Origin: Incurvaria masculella
Taxonomy: Eukaryota; Arthropoda; Insecta; Lepidoptera; Incurvariidae
NCBI GenBank assembly: GCA_946894095.1
Contig: OX335651.1
Coordinates: 18,622,501-18,686,500, forward strand
Length of the DNA stretch: 64,000 bases
Reading direction: 5' to 3'
Shown here piece after piece: positions 10,252 to 19,337 of the stretch. Positions within the stretch are counted from its first letter, which is position 1, and each line of letters begins with the position of its first letter. The notes under the pieces are model-generated. The model saw nothing but the letters and a program-made list of their open reading frames with translations. It did not search any database and was not told the DNA's origin. Position numbers and translations under genes: made by a program.

Positions 10252-10640
10252 GTCAGCCTCAGTGGCCCAGTGGCGCGACACTTCGGCGATCGCTCTCCGA
10301 AGTTAAGCAACGCTGGGTCCGGTCAGGTCTTGGATGGGTGACCATTCGACCGTTGAGAGAGGCCGGCCGTGGTTCGGATACCACGTTAAGCTGTAGGTCC
10401 CCTTCCTTACTTACTAGGTGGTAGGGTTTATCCCGCCCGGGTTGGTACCATCGCATTGAATGAACGATGGTCGAAGCGGCAATGAAAATTGTCCGTGTTT
10501 TCCATCCAGTTCAATGTAGCCGTGCAATATAAGGAAGGTCCTGGCATGGCACCTAGTTCCCATGTGGTGTGTTGGGCTAATACCATGACAGAACGTGTGG
10601 TATTAGCCATCCATGTCCAGTCACATAAAAAAAAAAAAAA
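10252..10640 (+). repeat. S5 SINE (5S-rRNA-like head), copy 2, reference copy
   Basis: A well-preserved copy. In order: leader GTCAGCCTCAG; a tRNA A-box-like TGGCCCAGTGG (10263-10273); a 5S-like segment with CCGAAGTTAAGCAACGCTGG (10297-10316) and the C-box-like TTGGATGGGTGACC (10330-10343), matching the 5S rRNA internal promoter; a B-box-like GGTTCGGATACC (10371-10382); a body shared with ST; and a poly-A tail after CCAGTCACAT. Pol III transcription from the internal promoter and mobilisation by a LINE are expected from the class, not shown. At 389 bp it is of usual SINE length. Confidence 0.88.
10300..10343 (+). promoter_or_regulatory. 5S-type internal Pol III promoter of the S5 SINE
   Basis: AAGTTAAGCAACGCTGG (A-box) and TTGGATGGGTGACC (C-box) lie in the order and spacing of the 5S rRNA internal control region that binds TFIIIA. 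Intact in this copy; whether it is active is unknown. Confidence 0.7.
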
Positions 10641-10659
10641 CATGATACAAGACATAATG

Positions 10660-10895
10660 CAGTACTTTTTTATGTAACTGAACGTGGCTCCACCACACCC
10701 ACGGCCATGATAATACTGCATTCCCGAAGGAATTAGGTGCCATGCCAAGAGCTTTTTTTGATGACCACGGCTACATTGAACTGGACTGAAAATACGGACG
10801 ATGTTTCATTTCTGTTTTGACAATCTATACGTCCGATGCGAAGGTATCAACCAGGGCGGGGATAATCCTACCACACCACCTAATAGGACCTACAG
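10660..10895 (-). repeat. degenerate ST-type SINE body
   Basis: Minus-strand copy starting at a T-run (about 10667) and TATGTAACTG, with CATTCCCGAAGGAATTAGGT, the GGCTACATTGAACTGGA block and the AACCAGGGCGGGG block. The CCCGAAGGAATT spelling is that of ST rather than S5. The promoter head is absent. Confidence 0.6.
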
Positions 10896-10901
10896 TCGTA
10901 T

Positions 10902-11022
10902 TCATAGAGCACCTGTCAAAACTTAGTACGGGATTAGCACCGGACTTATCATACAAAAACCGGTTTAGTCCGACAGATTAAAGTTAGTCCGCCCACTCTG
11001 AATACAGCTGCTACAGTTTCGC
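10902..11022. repeat. short palindromic repeat, relative at about 58290-58370
   Basis: TTAGTACGGGATTAGCACCG is found in the opposite orientation near 58310-58345. Outer parts GTCGTATTCATAGAGCA and CACTCTGAATACAGCTGCTAC are roughly complementary. Probably a small MITE; ends not defined. Confidence 0.35.
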
Positions 11023-11287
11023 ATTTCGATCCACGGAACTGGGGACCCATTCAGGTAAGAATTAGTTCGAATTCGTCACTAAATCACCTCACTTTTTTTA
11101 TGTTTCACTCTACCATACTTCTAGAACATCATTTTAGTTTGGTAAAAATCTGGTGTTCCCATAAATACGTTGGAAATAAAGGTAACAGATCCGTTATTTA
11201 AATAATAGCTCTTTTTAGGTTAACTCACTCCCGAATTCGAACTCACTCTTATCTGAATAGGCCCCCTGATCGTTAAGACTAAATTCA
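11023..11287. other. unassigned AT-rich stretch
   Basis: No recognised content between the small palindromic repeat and a tRNA-like SINE head. Confidence 0.3.
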
Positions 11288-11396
11288 CTTAACCAACTCA
11301 GAAAGAGAAAGACAGACTTAGTGGTGCATGAACAGGGCGGGAATTTGAACCGAAATCTCTGAGATGGAAGGCAATTCCACCCACCCCTGGGCCATG
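11288..11396 (-). repeat. tRNA-like SINE head fragment
   Basis: On the minus strand: a TGGCCCAGGGGTGGGTGG A-box region, then GGTTCAAATTCCCGCC (B-box), then the GTTCATGCACCACT ... TTTCTCTTTCTGAG post-tRNA segment also present in ST copies. The body and tail are absent or unrecognisable. It is a pseudo-tRNA promoter, not a tRNA gene. Confidence 0.5.
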
Positions 11397-11704
11397 AAAC
11401 GCAAACGAGCCACAAGCAGTACAAATCGCCGCGCGTCCTCACATGCCGCACAGCCACTAGTTCGGCATGCGAGGACGCACGTGAATACTGTAAGCGCGGC
11501 GTTGAAAGCCCGAAAGCCGAAGGAGCAAGCTTTGTGCTCGCCAACTGAAGAAGAGGCATTCATTACCGCTGCGACGGCGGCTGCGCCCGCGGATGTTGCA
11601 CGGTCGATGGGTCGAATAGGGCTGTGTCAACACCACAGTATTGGGAACCAACGCTAGAAATGCCTTCCATCTCGCTCCACTGCTGCACGCTTGGTGCCGC
11701 CGTC
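11397..11704. other. unassigned GC-rich stretch
   Basis: GC-rich with several overlapping short open frames on both strands, none with a recognisable domain. GGAAGGCA and TGCCTTCC near the two edges (11368 and 11659) are inverted. Confidence 0.25.
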
Positions 11705-12600
11705 TCATAAATTAAAATTTAATTTCATTTATTTAAACTTTTGGTAGTCAAACTGCACTAAGTTACGTCTCAAACTGATAGTTTCGCGGATTAGGTCGAT
11801 TCAGTAAAGAAGAATCCACAAAGAAGCCGCAATGCAGCCTCAGCGGCCCAGTGGCGCGACACTTCGGCGATCGCTCTCCGAAGTTAAGCAACGCTGGGTC
11901 CGGTCTGGTCTTGGATGGGTGACCATTCGACCGTTGAGAGAGGCTGGCCGTGGTTCGGATTCCACGTTAAACTGTAGGTCCCCTTCCTTACTTACTAGGT
12001 GGTAGGGTTCATCCCTCCCGGGTTGGTACCATCGCATTGGATGAACGATGGTCGAACCGGCAATGAAAATTGTCCGTGTTTTCCAGCCAGTTCCATGTAG
12101 CCGTGCAATATAAGGAAGGTCCTGGCATGGCACCTAGTTCCCATGTGTTGTGTTGGGCTAATACCATGACAGAACTTGTGGTATTAGCCATTCATGTCCA
12201 GTCACATAAAAAAAAAGAAACTTTACTGGTTTTCCATCCACAATAATGAAATACATGCTTAGATCTAAATGCAACTGCAAAACATCTGTTGGTAGAACAG
12301 TATAAGGCAAAGAACGAGAATCAAATAAACAGCAACCCTCAGAACTTTCACGATAGCTGCGATAACCATGCCGGCCGGCCGAGCGTTGGACCCCAGGTTG
12401 TCCATTCCATAGTTTACCGACCCTTTCGATAATGGATCTAAAGGATCAACATGATTTGTTGGTTCTTATTTTTGGAAAGTCGACTCTGAATTGGCGCATT
12501 CCCTACCTTTTCCGCGTTGAGCGATAAAAGACGGCGGAGGGACAGCGTCATGCAGCTCCGACGGGCATTATCCATGGTATAGCTAGACGGTAGAACACAG
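11705..12600 (-). pseudogene. LINE 3' end (minus strand), interrupted by an S5 SINE
   Basis: Reading on the minus strand, 12600 to 12380 matches at DNA level the LINE C-terminal region at 39670-39985: the complement of GGGACAGCGT(C/T)ATGCAGCTCC in both, and the complement of GACCCCAGGTTGT in both, with frame breaks. It continues into a UTR-like region whose last part (12360-12217 and 11833-11705) recurs at 35868-36100 and 58985-59215. The extreme 3' end on the minus strand is an AAATAAATGAAAT run. The S5 copy 11834-12216 splits it. A dead, 5'-truncated non-LTR element; clade not determined. Confidence 0.5.
11834..12216 (+). repeat. S5 SINE, copy 3, inserted in a LINE 3' end
   Basis: Full-length with head CAGCCTCAGCGGCCCAGTGG, the 5S-like segment (CCGAAGTTAAGCAACGCTGG, GGATGGGTGACC) and an A-rich tail at about 12206-12217. 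The flanking repeat is uninterrupted at about 58985-59215, where AAGAACCCGAAAAGAAACTT spans the position. Short A-rich flanks (ACAAAGAAG and AAAGAAAC) are a possible target duplication. Confidence 0.85.
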
Positions 12601-13964
12601 ACTTATTGATATGACCTGTTGCAATGTTAGTTCATCGACCCTAAGAGGACGATGTTCCGTAGGGATCCCTTATCGCCGGGCGACGCGGTACTCGCCACAC
12701 AAATGGAAAGCTCCGAGAGCGGAAAGCCTCGCCGAGAACTCCTTAGCTTAATATGAGCATCGGTTGCCCTAGAAGAAAACTTGACGTGTTAATGCGCGAG
12801 GCTGCAGTAGTATAGTTCGCGTCAAACATAAAGGTGCCTCTAAAGCTGGCGCATGTGCTCTATGCCCTTGTCTCAAAGGCGTTTTTTGCACGGGCAAGAC
12901 GCATTTGAGTTTGGCGCGTATATACTGTACACAGCACACATGCGAGCGCAATTTGAGGGTAGTGCCAAAGATAATACTAAATTACTTGTAGGGCTCCAAA
13001 GACGTTAGTAGCAGCATAGATTAAGTAGAGGTAATATTCTTCTACCTATGGTATTCTATGGTAGCAATAATTAGATTCTCTGATAAATATTTTGTGTTAA
13101 ATCTTTATTTTTGTGAATAGTTTTATCATGTAAATAATATACAGTGGCAGCAGCTTCGAGGCGTATAGAAGCGAAGCTTCGCGCTTTATGCGGGTACCAA
13201 TGCAGCAGCACTCTCAGACAATATTATGATATTTAAAACATTTGGAATTTACTGTCGTTGCACGCATTTTGTCTGAAAAATTACCTGACCTTTTTTTCAG
13301 AAAATAATTAAACATGCTAATTTTAATCAGCTCATTTACATCCCTCTTACATTTAGCTCCCGATACAAACGAAAAATCAATTTACAAAACCAGAGTAGTT
13401 CCCCAAACGATCTCAAATTATAACTCAGATTGTTTTTCTAGATTTATGTGATATTTGTGTTGTAGTTACTTTAAAATAGTTTACTGCATTTTAACTTCGT
13501 CTTTGTAACCGTGGTCACGTCGTGTGCATCACATTATAAAACATAAATAACAATTAGAATTTTGCGTGTGATTAGCAGTTTCATATTTTATGTAGTGTTT
13601 TACATCCAGCTTGGTATCCTGTCCCGCCCCAAACTACATCGTAGTCGTTACTATGTGCGGTCACCTTTTTCCAATCTCCGTGGATACCGGCATCGAACAT
13701 GGTAATGGCATTATCTATATGCAAATTTTATTTTTCACTGAAGCAATTGGCTAGAAGGCGGCTGTGAAACTTATAAACAGGCAATAACGGGGTAACAAGG
13801 CAAAAGCTATACATTTATGATACACAGCTGCCGTTTCATACTATACACAAAAGGTTTTTTTTATGTTGCGGCAAGGTTGTGTTGAATGTTTCAAGATATC
13901 GTTTGTTTTACGTGCAGAGTAAGGATTTGAATACTTGGAAGCGAGTCGATTTATTTGAAAGGCC
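12601..13964. other. unassigned stretch
   Basis: GC-richer at first (12601-12760), then AT-rich. It holds a local palindrome around GAAGCTTCGAGG ... CGAAGCTTCGC (about 13153-13182). No gene or repeat family identified. Confidence 0.3.
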
Positions 13965-14112
13965 GATTTATTCTGTTCCATGGGGGAAATGCCAGAACAT
14001 TCCTTGTTTTGTACGGCTACATTGAACTGAATGGAAATCACGGATAATTCAATTGCCGCTTCAAACATCGTTGGTTCAATGTGATGCTACCAACCAGGGC
14101 AGGATTAAACCT
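13965..14112 (-). repeat. SINE body fragment
   Basis: Minus-strand fragment with ACGGCTACATTGAACTGAAT, CAATTGCCGCTTC and ACCAGGGCAGG, all blocks of the shared S5/ST body. Diverged, no head. Confidence 0.55.
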
Positions 14113-14584
14113 GCATAATTTGACTAGATCCTAATGTCTTATGTCGAAATTCATCGTCAATGACTTCGAAATAATTTGACTTACATGTTATATGGATCGA
14201 ATTAATTTTCTTCTCCAAAGTCCAACTCCAAAGTAAAAATAAAAAAAAACATATGTGACCTCTAAAATCACCCCCTGATACACAACGAATTCCTACCATA
14301 TTGGTAGCTTCAGGGGCCGAACTCAAACAATATTTGTCACACGCCAAGACGCCGGGGTGGCGTCCCTCCGAACGGATAGTGATTTGTTACAGCGTGTTCG
14401 ATTCCCAGGAGGGGTGAAATTATGCCGATTTTGACCCGAGCCGAGCGACCAATCGTTTATCAATAGCGCTCGCGAGACGTGCTTGGGTACGGCCGAGTGG
14501 GCGACACACTGCCTAAGTTAAAGGTGCGGATTCGAATTGATAAATTTAAGATATACAAGACGTTGTTGTTGCAACGTCCACTAC
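14113..14584. other. unassigned stretch, one tRNA-like B-box
   Basis: No gene. GTGTTCGATTCCC at about 14395-14407 resembles a tRNA B-box and lies about 40 bases after GGGGTGGCG; it could be another decayed SINE head. No cloverleaf could be drawn. Confidence 0.25.
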
Positions 14585-14876
14585 AAAACCGGCCGAGTGC
14601 GAGTCGGACTCGCACACGAAGGGTTCCGTACCATCGTACAAGATTTAACTAAAAAAAAAACCTTTTTTGTATGGGACCCCCCTTTAATTTTTTTATTTTT
14701 TTTATTTTACCTATTTGTTGTTATAGCGGCAAAATAAATACAAATTCTTTGAAAATTTCCGCTGCCTACCTATTACGGTTCATGAGATACAGCCATGTGA
14801 CAGACGGACGGACGGACGGACAGCAGAGGCTTAGTAATAGGGCTCCGTTTTCACCCTTTGAGTATGGAACCCTAAT
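14585..14876 (+). repeat. MP repeat, copy 2 (complete)
   Basis: AAACCGGCCGAGTGCGAGTC, ACGAAGGGTTCCGTACC, an AT-rich middle with GTTGTTATAGCGGCAAAATA, GAGATACAGCCATGTGACAG, a GACG tandem array (about 14802-14822) and GTATGGAACCCTAA at the end. GGGTTCCGTACC near the left and TATGGAACCC at the right form an inverted pair. A frame reading SHVTDGRTDGQQRLSNR crosses the array; it recurs in other copies and comes from the repeat itself. Confidence 0.75.
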
Positions 14877-15401
14877 AAAATTAAGGAAATGGTTATTGGG
14901 ATCAATAATAACATAAAAGTCAAATAACTTTTTCCTGAATTCCCTTCAGATAAACATTTACAGTTTTCATATAAACGAATTAATTAATTTATTGTAAAAA
15001 GGTCTTAGTGAAAGTCGTAAGGGTCGAGTGAGTGAGCGCGGATGAGTGCAGACATGAGTCAGATGTCTGGTGGCACTATCATATCTGAACAACTAGACAC
15101 TCTAGAAAAAAACTTTGCTAACTTTTTTTATCTCGAGAAATCATGAGAATTACGCTTGTGAAATGTATGAAGTGGACGCCACCACAACTCTTACATATAT
15201 TAGTTCAGGGAGTACAATTTTTTTAGGTCTTTCTAGGCGCAAAATAAGCAACTGATCATGGTATGAGCCGCTTGCAGCTTAATGGCGTACAGACTTACCT
15301 TCCATGCCAGAGGTCATGGTCATATCCCCACCCCGTTCATGCGCCACTTTCTTTTTCTTTCTGAATTAGATTAGTGCAATTCGTTTCGATATTGGACACC
15401 G
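14877..15401. other. unassigned stretch with a SINE-head trace
   Basis: Unassigned except at about 15280-15370, where CCGTTCATGCGCCACTTTC and TTTCTTTCTGAATTAG match the post-tRNA segment of ST. A decayed SINE head is likely there. Confidence 0.35.
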
Positions 15402-15655
15402 GGTGGCTAAGCTCAAGTGGCAGTGAGCTGGTCACGTCAGCCGAAGAGACGACGACCGTTGCAGTAACACTGGCGGCCGTGGACAGGAAAACGGAGCGTG
15501 GGAAGACCACCCGCCAGGTGGGACGACGACATCAAGTGCGTCGGCGAAAAGCAGTGGTTTCGCACCGCTGAGAGCCGGGAGGACTGGAAAAAAATGGGAG
15601 AGGCGTATGTCCAGCAGTAGACGCAAACACGCCGACTGATTGACCTACTGACTGC
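15402..15655 (+). pseudogene. LINE (RTE-like) ORF2 C-terminus remnant
   Basis: Pieces of a typical non-LTR reverse-transcriptase C-terminus: AGHVSRRDDDR directly after an in-frame TGA (15424-15426), then in another frame GRPPARWDDDIKCV ... GEAYVQQ ending at TAG 15618-15620. The region ends with a GACTG-type tandem trace (about 15637-15655). W-x-AGHV, GRPxxRW-DD and EAYVQQW are the order expected after the RT domain in RTE-type and related elements. One frameshift and one stop show it is dead. A close relative lies at 58474-58690 on the other strand. Confidence 0.7.
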
Positions 15656-15849
15656 TCCCGAATCTTTTCGTCAAGAATATCGCTTTGTAAACCGCTTTAA
15701 AAGAAATTCTAGGAATAGGCCTGCTGGTGAATGCTGCTTGCGGCGGTAGCGAACATGGAACGAAATGGCGCGCGTTGAAGGAGGCTTACGTTGAAAGGGC
15801 TGAAATGATTATGAATGTATAAATGTTTTGTTGAAATATTATCAAGTTA
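15656..15849. other. possible second LINE tail trace
   Basis: A frame at about 15751-15822 reads WRALKEAYVERAEM, weakly like another LINE C-terminus. Otherwise unassigned. Confidence 0.25.
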
Positions 15850-15851
15850 TA

Positions 15852-16276
15852 CAGGGTGTCCCAAAAGTCATGGTCCAAACGAACTGGGGTGATAGAGGAG
15901 CTTATTTACTATCATAATCACCAGGGATGTAGTTACCGCATTCTTAGTAGTTTAGAAGTTAGAGCACTTTTTACTGATTTATTAATATAAGCTCCAATTC
16001 AAAGAAAAAAAATATTTAAAAAATACAACATTGTGTTTATGTATTATTTTATTTCTGTGATGTGTTAAGTAGTGATGTGTCTTTTTATTAAAAATGTTTC
16101 CACTAAGTTAGCTTTCATAATGTTCTTGTAGCAAATACATTTTAGAAAACCAATATTAAATCCATAAAAAATATCTGAACTTCGAATGAAGATTATCAAA
16201 AAAAAATGTTCTACCGAAAAGTGAACCGATGTTGAAAAAACTTCTGCCATTCATGCCCATTCTAACAAGGTATAAA
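15852..16276 (+). repeat. left terminal inverted repeat (about 425 bp)
   Basis: Complementary to 17866-18288. Landmarks: GGGATGTAGTTACCGCATTC, AGCTCCAATTCAAAGAAAAA and CGGTTCACTTTTCGGTA-type segments appear in reverse at the right end. The inner boundary is near AACAAGGTATAA. Confidence 0.9.
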
Positions 16277-16688
16277 TCATCAGTCAACCTTAATGCGATT
16301 GGATTTTTAATGGTAATTACTGGAACACTAGCTATTGACGTGACCGCGCTGTTTTGAGAACAGGATAATCTGCATGTGATGCGGCCGGTAGAAATAACTT
16401 AAAACAATAGAAATAACTGGAAATCTCGTCTGGTTCCGTTTCCCACTAATCCTCCCCCCTTCCCCTTACCTTACCTACCTTATCTCTTTGAGCTGCTCCT
16501 ACCTAGCGCCCAGCTCAGTGACTCGCTAACTGCTTGTAACTACGCACACATATTCTCGTTCTCGTTTAAATATCCCACGACTTGCCTTGTGTTTATTGAC
16601 TTCATCAGTGACCAGTGTTAAGACCTGTGTTTATTATTTGGAATCCGTTTTTGCTCGTGGTTTGGAGACTTTAGTTGCTGCTCTGAAG

Positions 16689-17756
16689 ATGCCACATCAG
16701 TATACGCCGCGTGAATATGCAGAAATGCATTTCATTTATGGGTTCTGTGATGGCAACGCTCGACGTGCTGCAAGAGAATACCAAAATCGATTTCCGAATC
16801 GCCAACGTTACCCCGATCACCGAGTGTTCATACGTGTGCATAACGCTTACATGCAAGGCGAAATACCTGGTGCTCCACCCCGAGAAGGACGACCTGTGGT
16901 CGACGGGGAAGAATGAGTGCTTGCCATGGTTCGGGAGGACCCGACTACAAGCATACGAACCATCTCACGACGTAGTGGCGTTCCAAAGTCTACAGTACAA
17001 CGGATGTTGAGAAGGAACCATCTACATCCCTACCACGTGCAACGTGTGCAAGCCCTCCTGCCCGCTGACTACGCTCATAGGGTGGCGTTTTGCAGAGAAA
17101 TGCTTCGGAAGTCGCGAGAGGATGCACAGTTCTTCGACAACATTTTGTGGAGCGATGAATCAACATTTAAACGGCTTGGGATCTTCAATATTCACAATCT
17201 TCACTCTTGGGCAGTAGTAAATCCAAGAATAATAAGAAACGACCGCTTCCAACACCACTTCGGAGTAAACCTCTGGGCAGGCATACTAGGTGGAAGGCTC
17301 ATTGGGCCGTTTGAGCTACCGCCGAGGCTCAATGGTCGACGGTACCTGCAGTTCCTGCAGCGAGACCTGGGTGAACTTCTGCAAGATATCCTGCCTGAGC
17401 AACAGGAGAGAATGTGGTTGCAGCACGACGGGGCACCAGCGCATTACACACGCATCGTTCAAGACCACCTTAACAATGCATACCCAAATCGGTGGATAGG
17501 GAGAGGGGGGACAATCCACTGGCCAGCGCGCTCACCAGACCTTAACCCACTCGACTTCTATGTTTGGGGATACTACAAAGAAATTGCCTACAGTAAGGAA
17601 AACGCAAACATACATCAGCTTCGGGACAAGCTACAAGCTGCCGCAGAGATAGTTCGGAATAATCATCGAGGCATGAGACTATTAAAAAGAAACTTTTTAA
17701 GGCGATGCCGTTTGTGTATCAGGGCTGGTGCCCGGCATTTTGAGCATTTACTGTAA
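16689..17756 (+). pseudogene. Tc1/mariner-superfamily transposase, DD41D, one in-frame stop
   Basis: Cut-and-paste transposase, 355 codons plus stop from ATG 16689, interrupted by TGA at 16914-16916 in the same frame. The N-terminus (YTPREYAEMHFIYGFCDG) matches the helix-turn-helix region known as DUF4817. A second HTH follows the stop (TISRRSGVPKSTVQRML). The DDE/D core has SDES (first D), HDGAPAHY (second D) and SPDLNPLDFYVWG (third D), with 41 residues between the second and third D: DD41D, the spacing of rosa/Visitor-type elements as I recall them. Canonical AATAAA at 17767-17772 follows the stop by 10 bases. TTTAAATA (16565) and TCAGTG (16605) could be its core promoter. Without readthrough it yields a short HTH-only peptide or, from a downstream start, a protein lacking the first HTH. 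All three catalytic acids remain. Confidence 0.9.
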
Positions 17757-17766
17757 AAAATAATGA

Positions 17767-17772
17767 AATAAA
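17767..17772 (+). promoter_or_regulatory. polyadenylation signal of the transposase gene
   Basis: AATAAA 10 bases after the TAA stop codon, at the expected place for the transposase mRNA 3' end. Confidence 0.6.
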
Positions 17773-17865
17773 CTGATCACACTGAACCCGCATTTTTTTA
17801 TTTTTTTTCTTTTGAAGGTAATTTACTTCAATTACTGTCCATGTGTCAGAGAATTATTAACAAAT

Positions 17866-18288
17866 TATACCTTGTTAGAATCGGCATAAATAGCAGAAGT
17901 TTTTTCAGCATCGGTTCACTTTTCGGTAAAACATTTTTTTTTTATAATCTTCATTCGAAATTCAGATATTTTTTATGGATTTAATATTGGTTGTTTAAAA
18001 TGTATTTGCTACAAGAACAATATGAAAGCTATCTTAGTAGAATTTTTTTTAATAAAAAGACACATCACTATTTAGGACAGCACAGAAAACAAAAAATAGA
18101 TATACACAATGTTGTATTTTTTAAATATTTTTTTTCTTTGAATTGGAGCTTATATTAATAAATCAGTAAAAAGTGCTCTAACTTCTAAACTACTAAGAAT
18201 GCGGTAACTACATCCCTGGTGATTATGATAGCAAATAAGCTCCTCTATCACCCCAGTTCGTTTGGACCATGACTTTTGGGACAACCTG
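17866..18288 (-). repeat. right terminal inverted repeat (about 425 bp)
   Basis: Inverted complement of 15852-16276 with scattered substitutions and small length changes in the A/T runs. Confidence 0.9.
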
Positions 18289-18304
18289 TAGAGTAGCTTT
18301 TCTT

Positions 18305-18447
18305 TTGCATAAGTCCGTGTTTTCCATCCAGTTCAATGTAGCCGTGCTTATAAAGGTAAGGTCCTGGCATGGCATCTAACTCCTTCGGGAATGTGGTGTA
18401 TTGGGCTAATATTATAACGGTAGTTGTGTGGTATTAGCCATCCATGT
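18305..18447 (+). repeat. ST-type SINE tail fragment
   Basis: AAGTCCGTGTTTTCCATCCA, TAGCCGTGCTTATAAAGG, AACTCCTTCGGGAATGTGGT and a GGTATTAGCCATCCATG end: the 3' half of the ST body. It abuts the transposon on its left and the S5 copy on its right. Confidence 0.7.
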
Positions 18448-18832
18448 TTGTCAGCCTCAATAGCCCAGCCCGACACTTCGGCGATCGCTCTCCGAAGTTA
18501 AGCAACGCTGGATCCGGTCTGGTCTTCGATGGATGACCATTCGACCGTTGAGAGAGGCTGGCCGTGGTTCGGATTAGACGTTAAACTGTAGGTCTCCTTC
18601 CTTAATTACTAGGTGGTAGGGTTAATCCCGCCCGTGTTGGTACCATCGCATTGAATGAACGATGGTCGAAGCGGCAATGAAAATTGTCTATGTTTTCCAT
18701 CCAGTTCAATGTAGCCGTACAATATAAGGAAGGTCCTGGCATGGCACCTAGTTCTCATGTGATGTGTTGGGCTAATACCATGACAGAAGGTGTGGTATTA
18801 GCCATCCATGTCCAGTCACATAAAAAAAAAAT
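18448..18832 (+). repeat. S5 SINE, copy 4
   Basis: Full-length. The leader is shortened (CAATAGCCCAGCCCGACAC, so the A-box-like block is damaged), but CCGAAGTTAAGCAACGCTGG and the C-box region GATGGATGACC are kept, followed by the body and an A tail at about 18823-18831. Confidence 0.85.
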
Positions 18833-19337
18833 GTCAGGTCGCATAAAAAAACTCGCCTTCCCTGCGATCATGGGTTCGAACCCCAGTTTATGCATGACGT
18901 GACCATTTGTTTTGGCTCAAAATGGGACATTGGCTTTTCTCTGCGCTGCTAGGGAAATAGGTGTCAATTCTTGGAATTGCGCGCTCAGTAATCAGGAACC
19001 TTTGCGAGAAACTGATACGATGACTGATGATGATGACTTATTAGAACGGATGCGACTAATATTCTCAATCAACAATACTTACCGCATTGATTAACATGTA
19101 TCTGTTCTCCCGATTGAGAAATAAGATTGAGGCAGTGACGACGGATCGCCTCGGGAATGCAAATTTTCCTGAGCTTACCATAATAATGAGGCGGCTCCGC
19201 GCTTTATTGTGGACATTTACATTTTGTCTACGCGTCGCCTGCGTGTAGACTTTGGGGTTTTTTCGAAGATGGACTTGTTATTGAACGCTTTATTTACCAC
19301 AAAACCAGAATAATAAATTCAAACATAAGGTAAAGGT
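18833..19337. other. unassigned stretch with one perfect B-box-like motif
   Basis: GGGTTCGAACCCC at about 18869-18881 is a perfect tRNA B-box. No acceptor-stem partner or A-box at tRNA spacing was found, so a SINE-head remnant is more likely than a tRNA gene. Nothing else recognised. Confidence 0.3.

Larger units (their letters stand above)
15850..18290 (+). mobile_element. complete Tc1/mariner-class transposon with very long TIRs
   Basis: The element (15852-18288) is bounded by TA at 15850-15851 and 18289-18290. Left tip CAGGGTGTCCCAAAAGTCAT and right tip, complemented, CAGGTTGTCCCAAAAGTCAT differ by one base. The inverted repeats continue inward for about 425 bp (to about 16276 and from about 17866) with scattered differences. 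Between them is one transposase reading frame with a single stop. 2,437 bp without the TA. The long TIRs and near-intact gene point to a fairly recent insertion. Confidence 0.93.

Noticed and set aside
10270..10400. a real 5S rRNA gene
   Set aside because: Only the inner promoter part resembles 5S; the 5' start is wrong, the 3' third is replaced by SINE body, and a poly-A tail follows.
14537..14916. small proteins reading TDGRTDGQQRLSNR
   Set aside because: The reading is a product of the GGAC microsatellite inside the MP repeat and appears in several copies.
18860..18885. a tRNA gene around GGGTTCGAACCCC
   Set aside because: No A-box at tRNA spacing and no acceptor-stem pairing.
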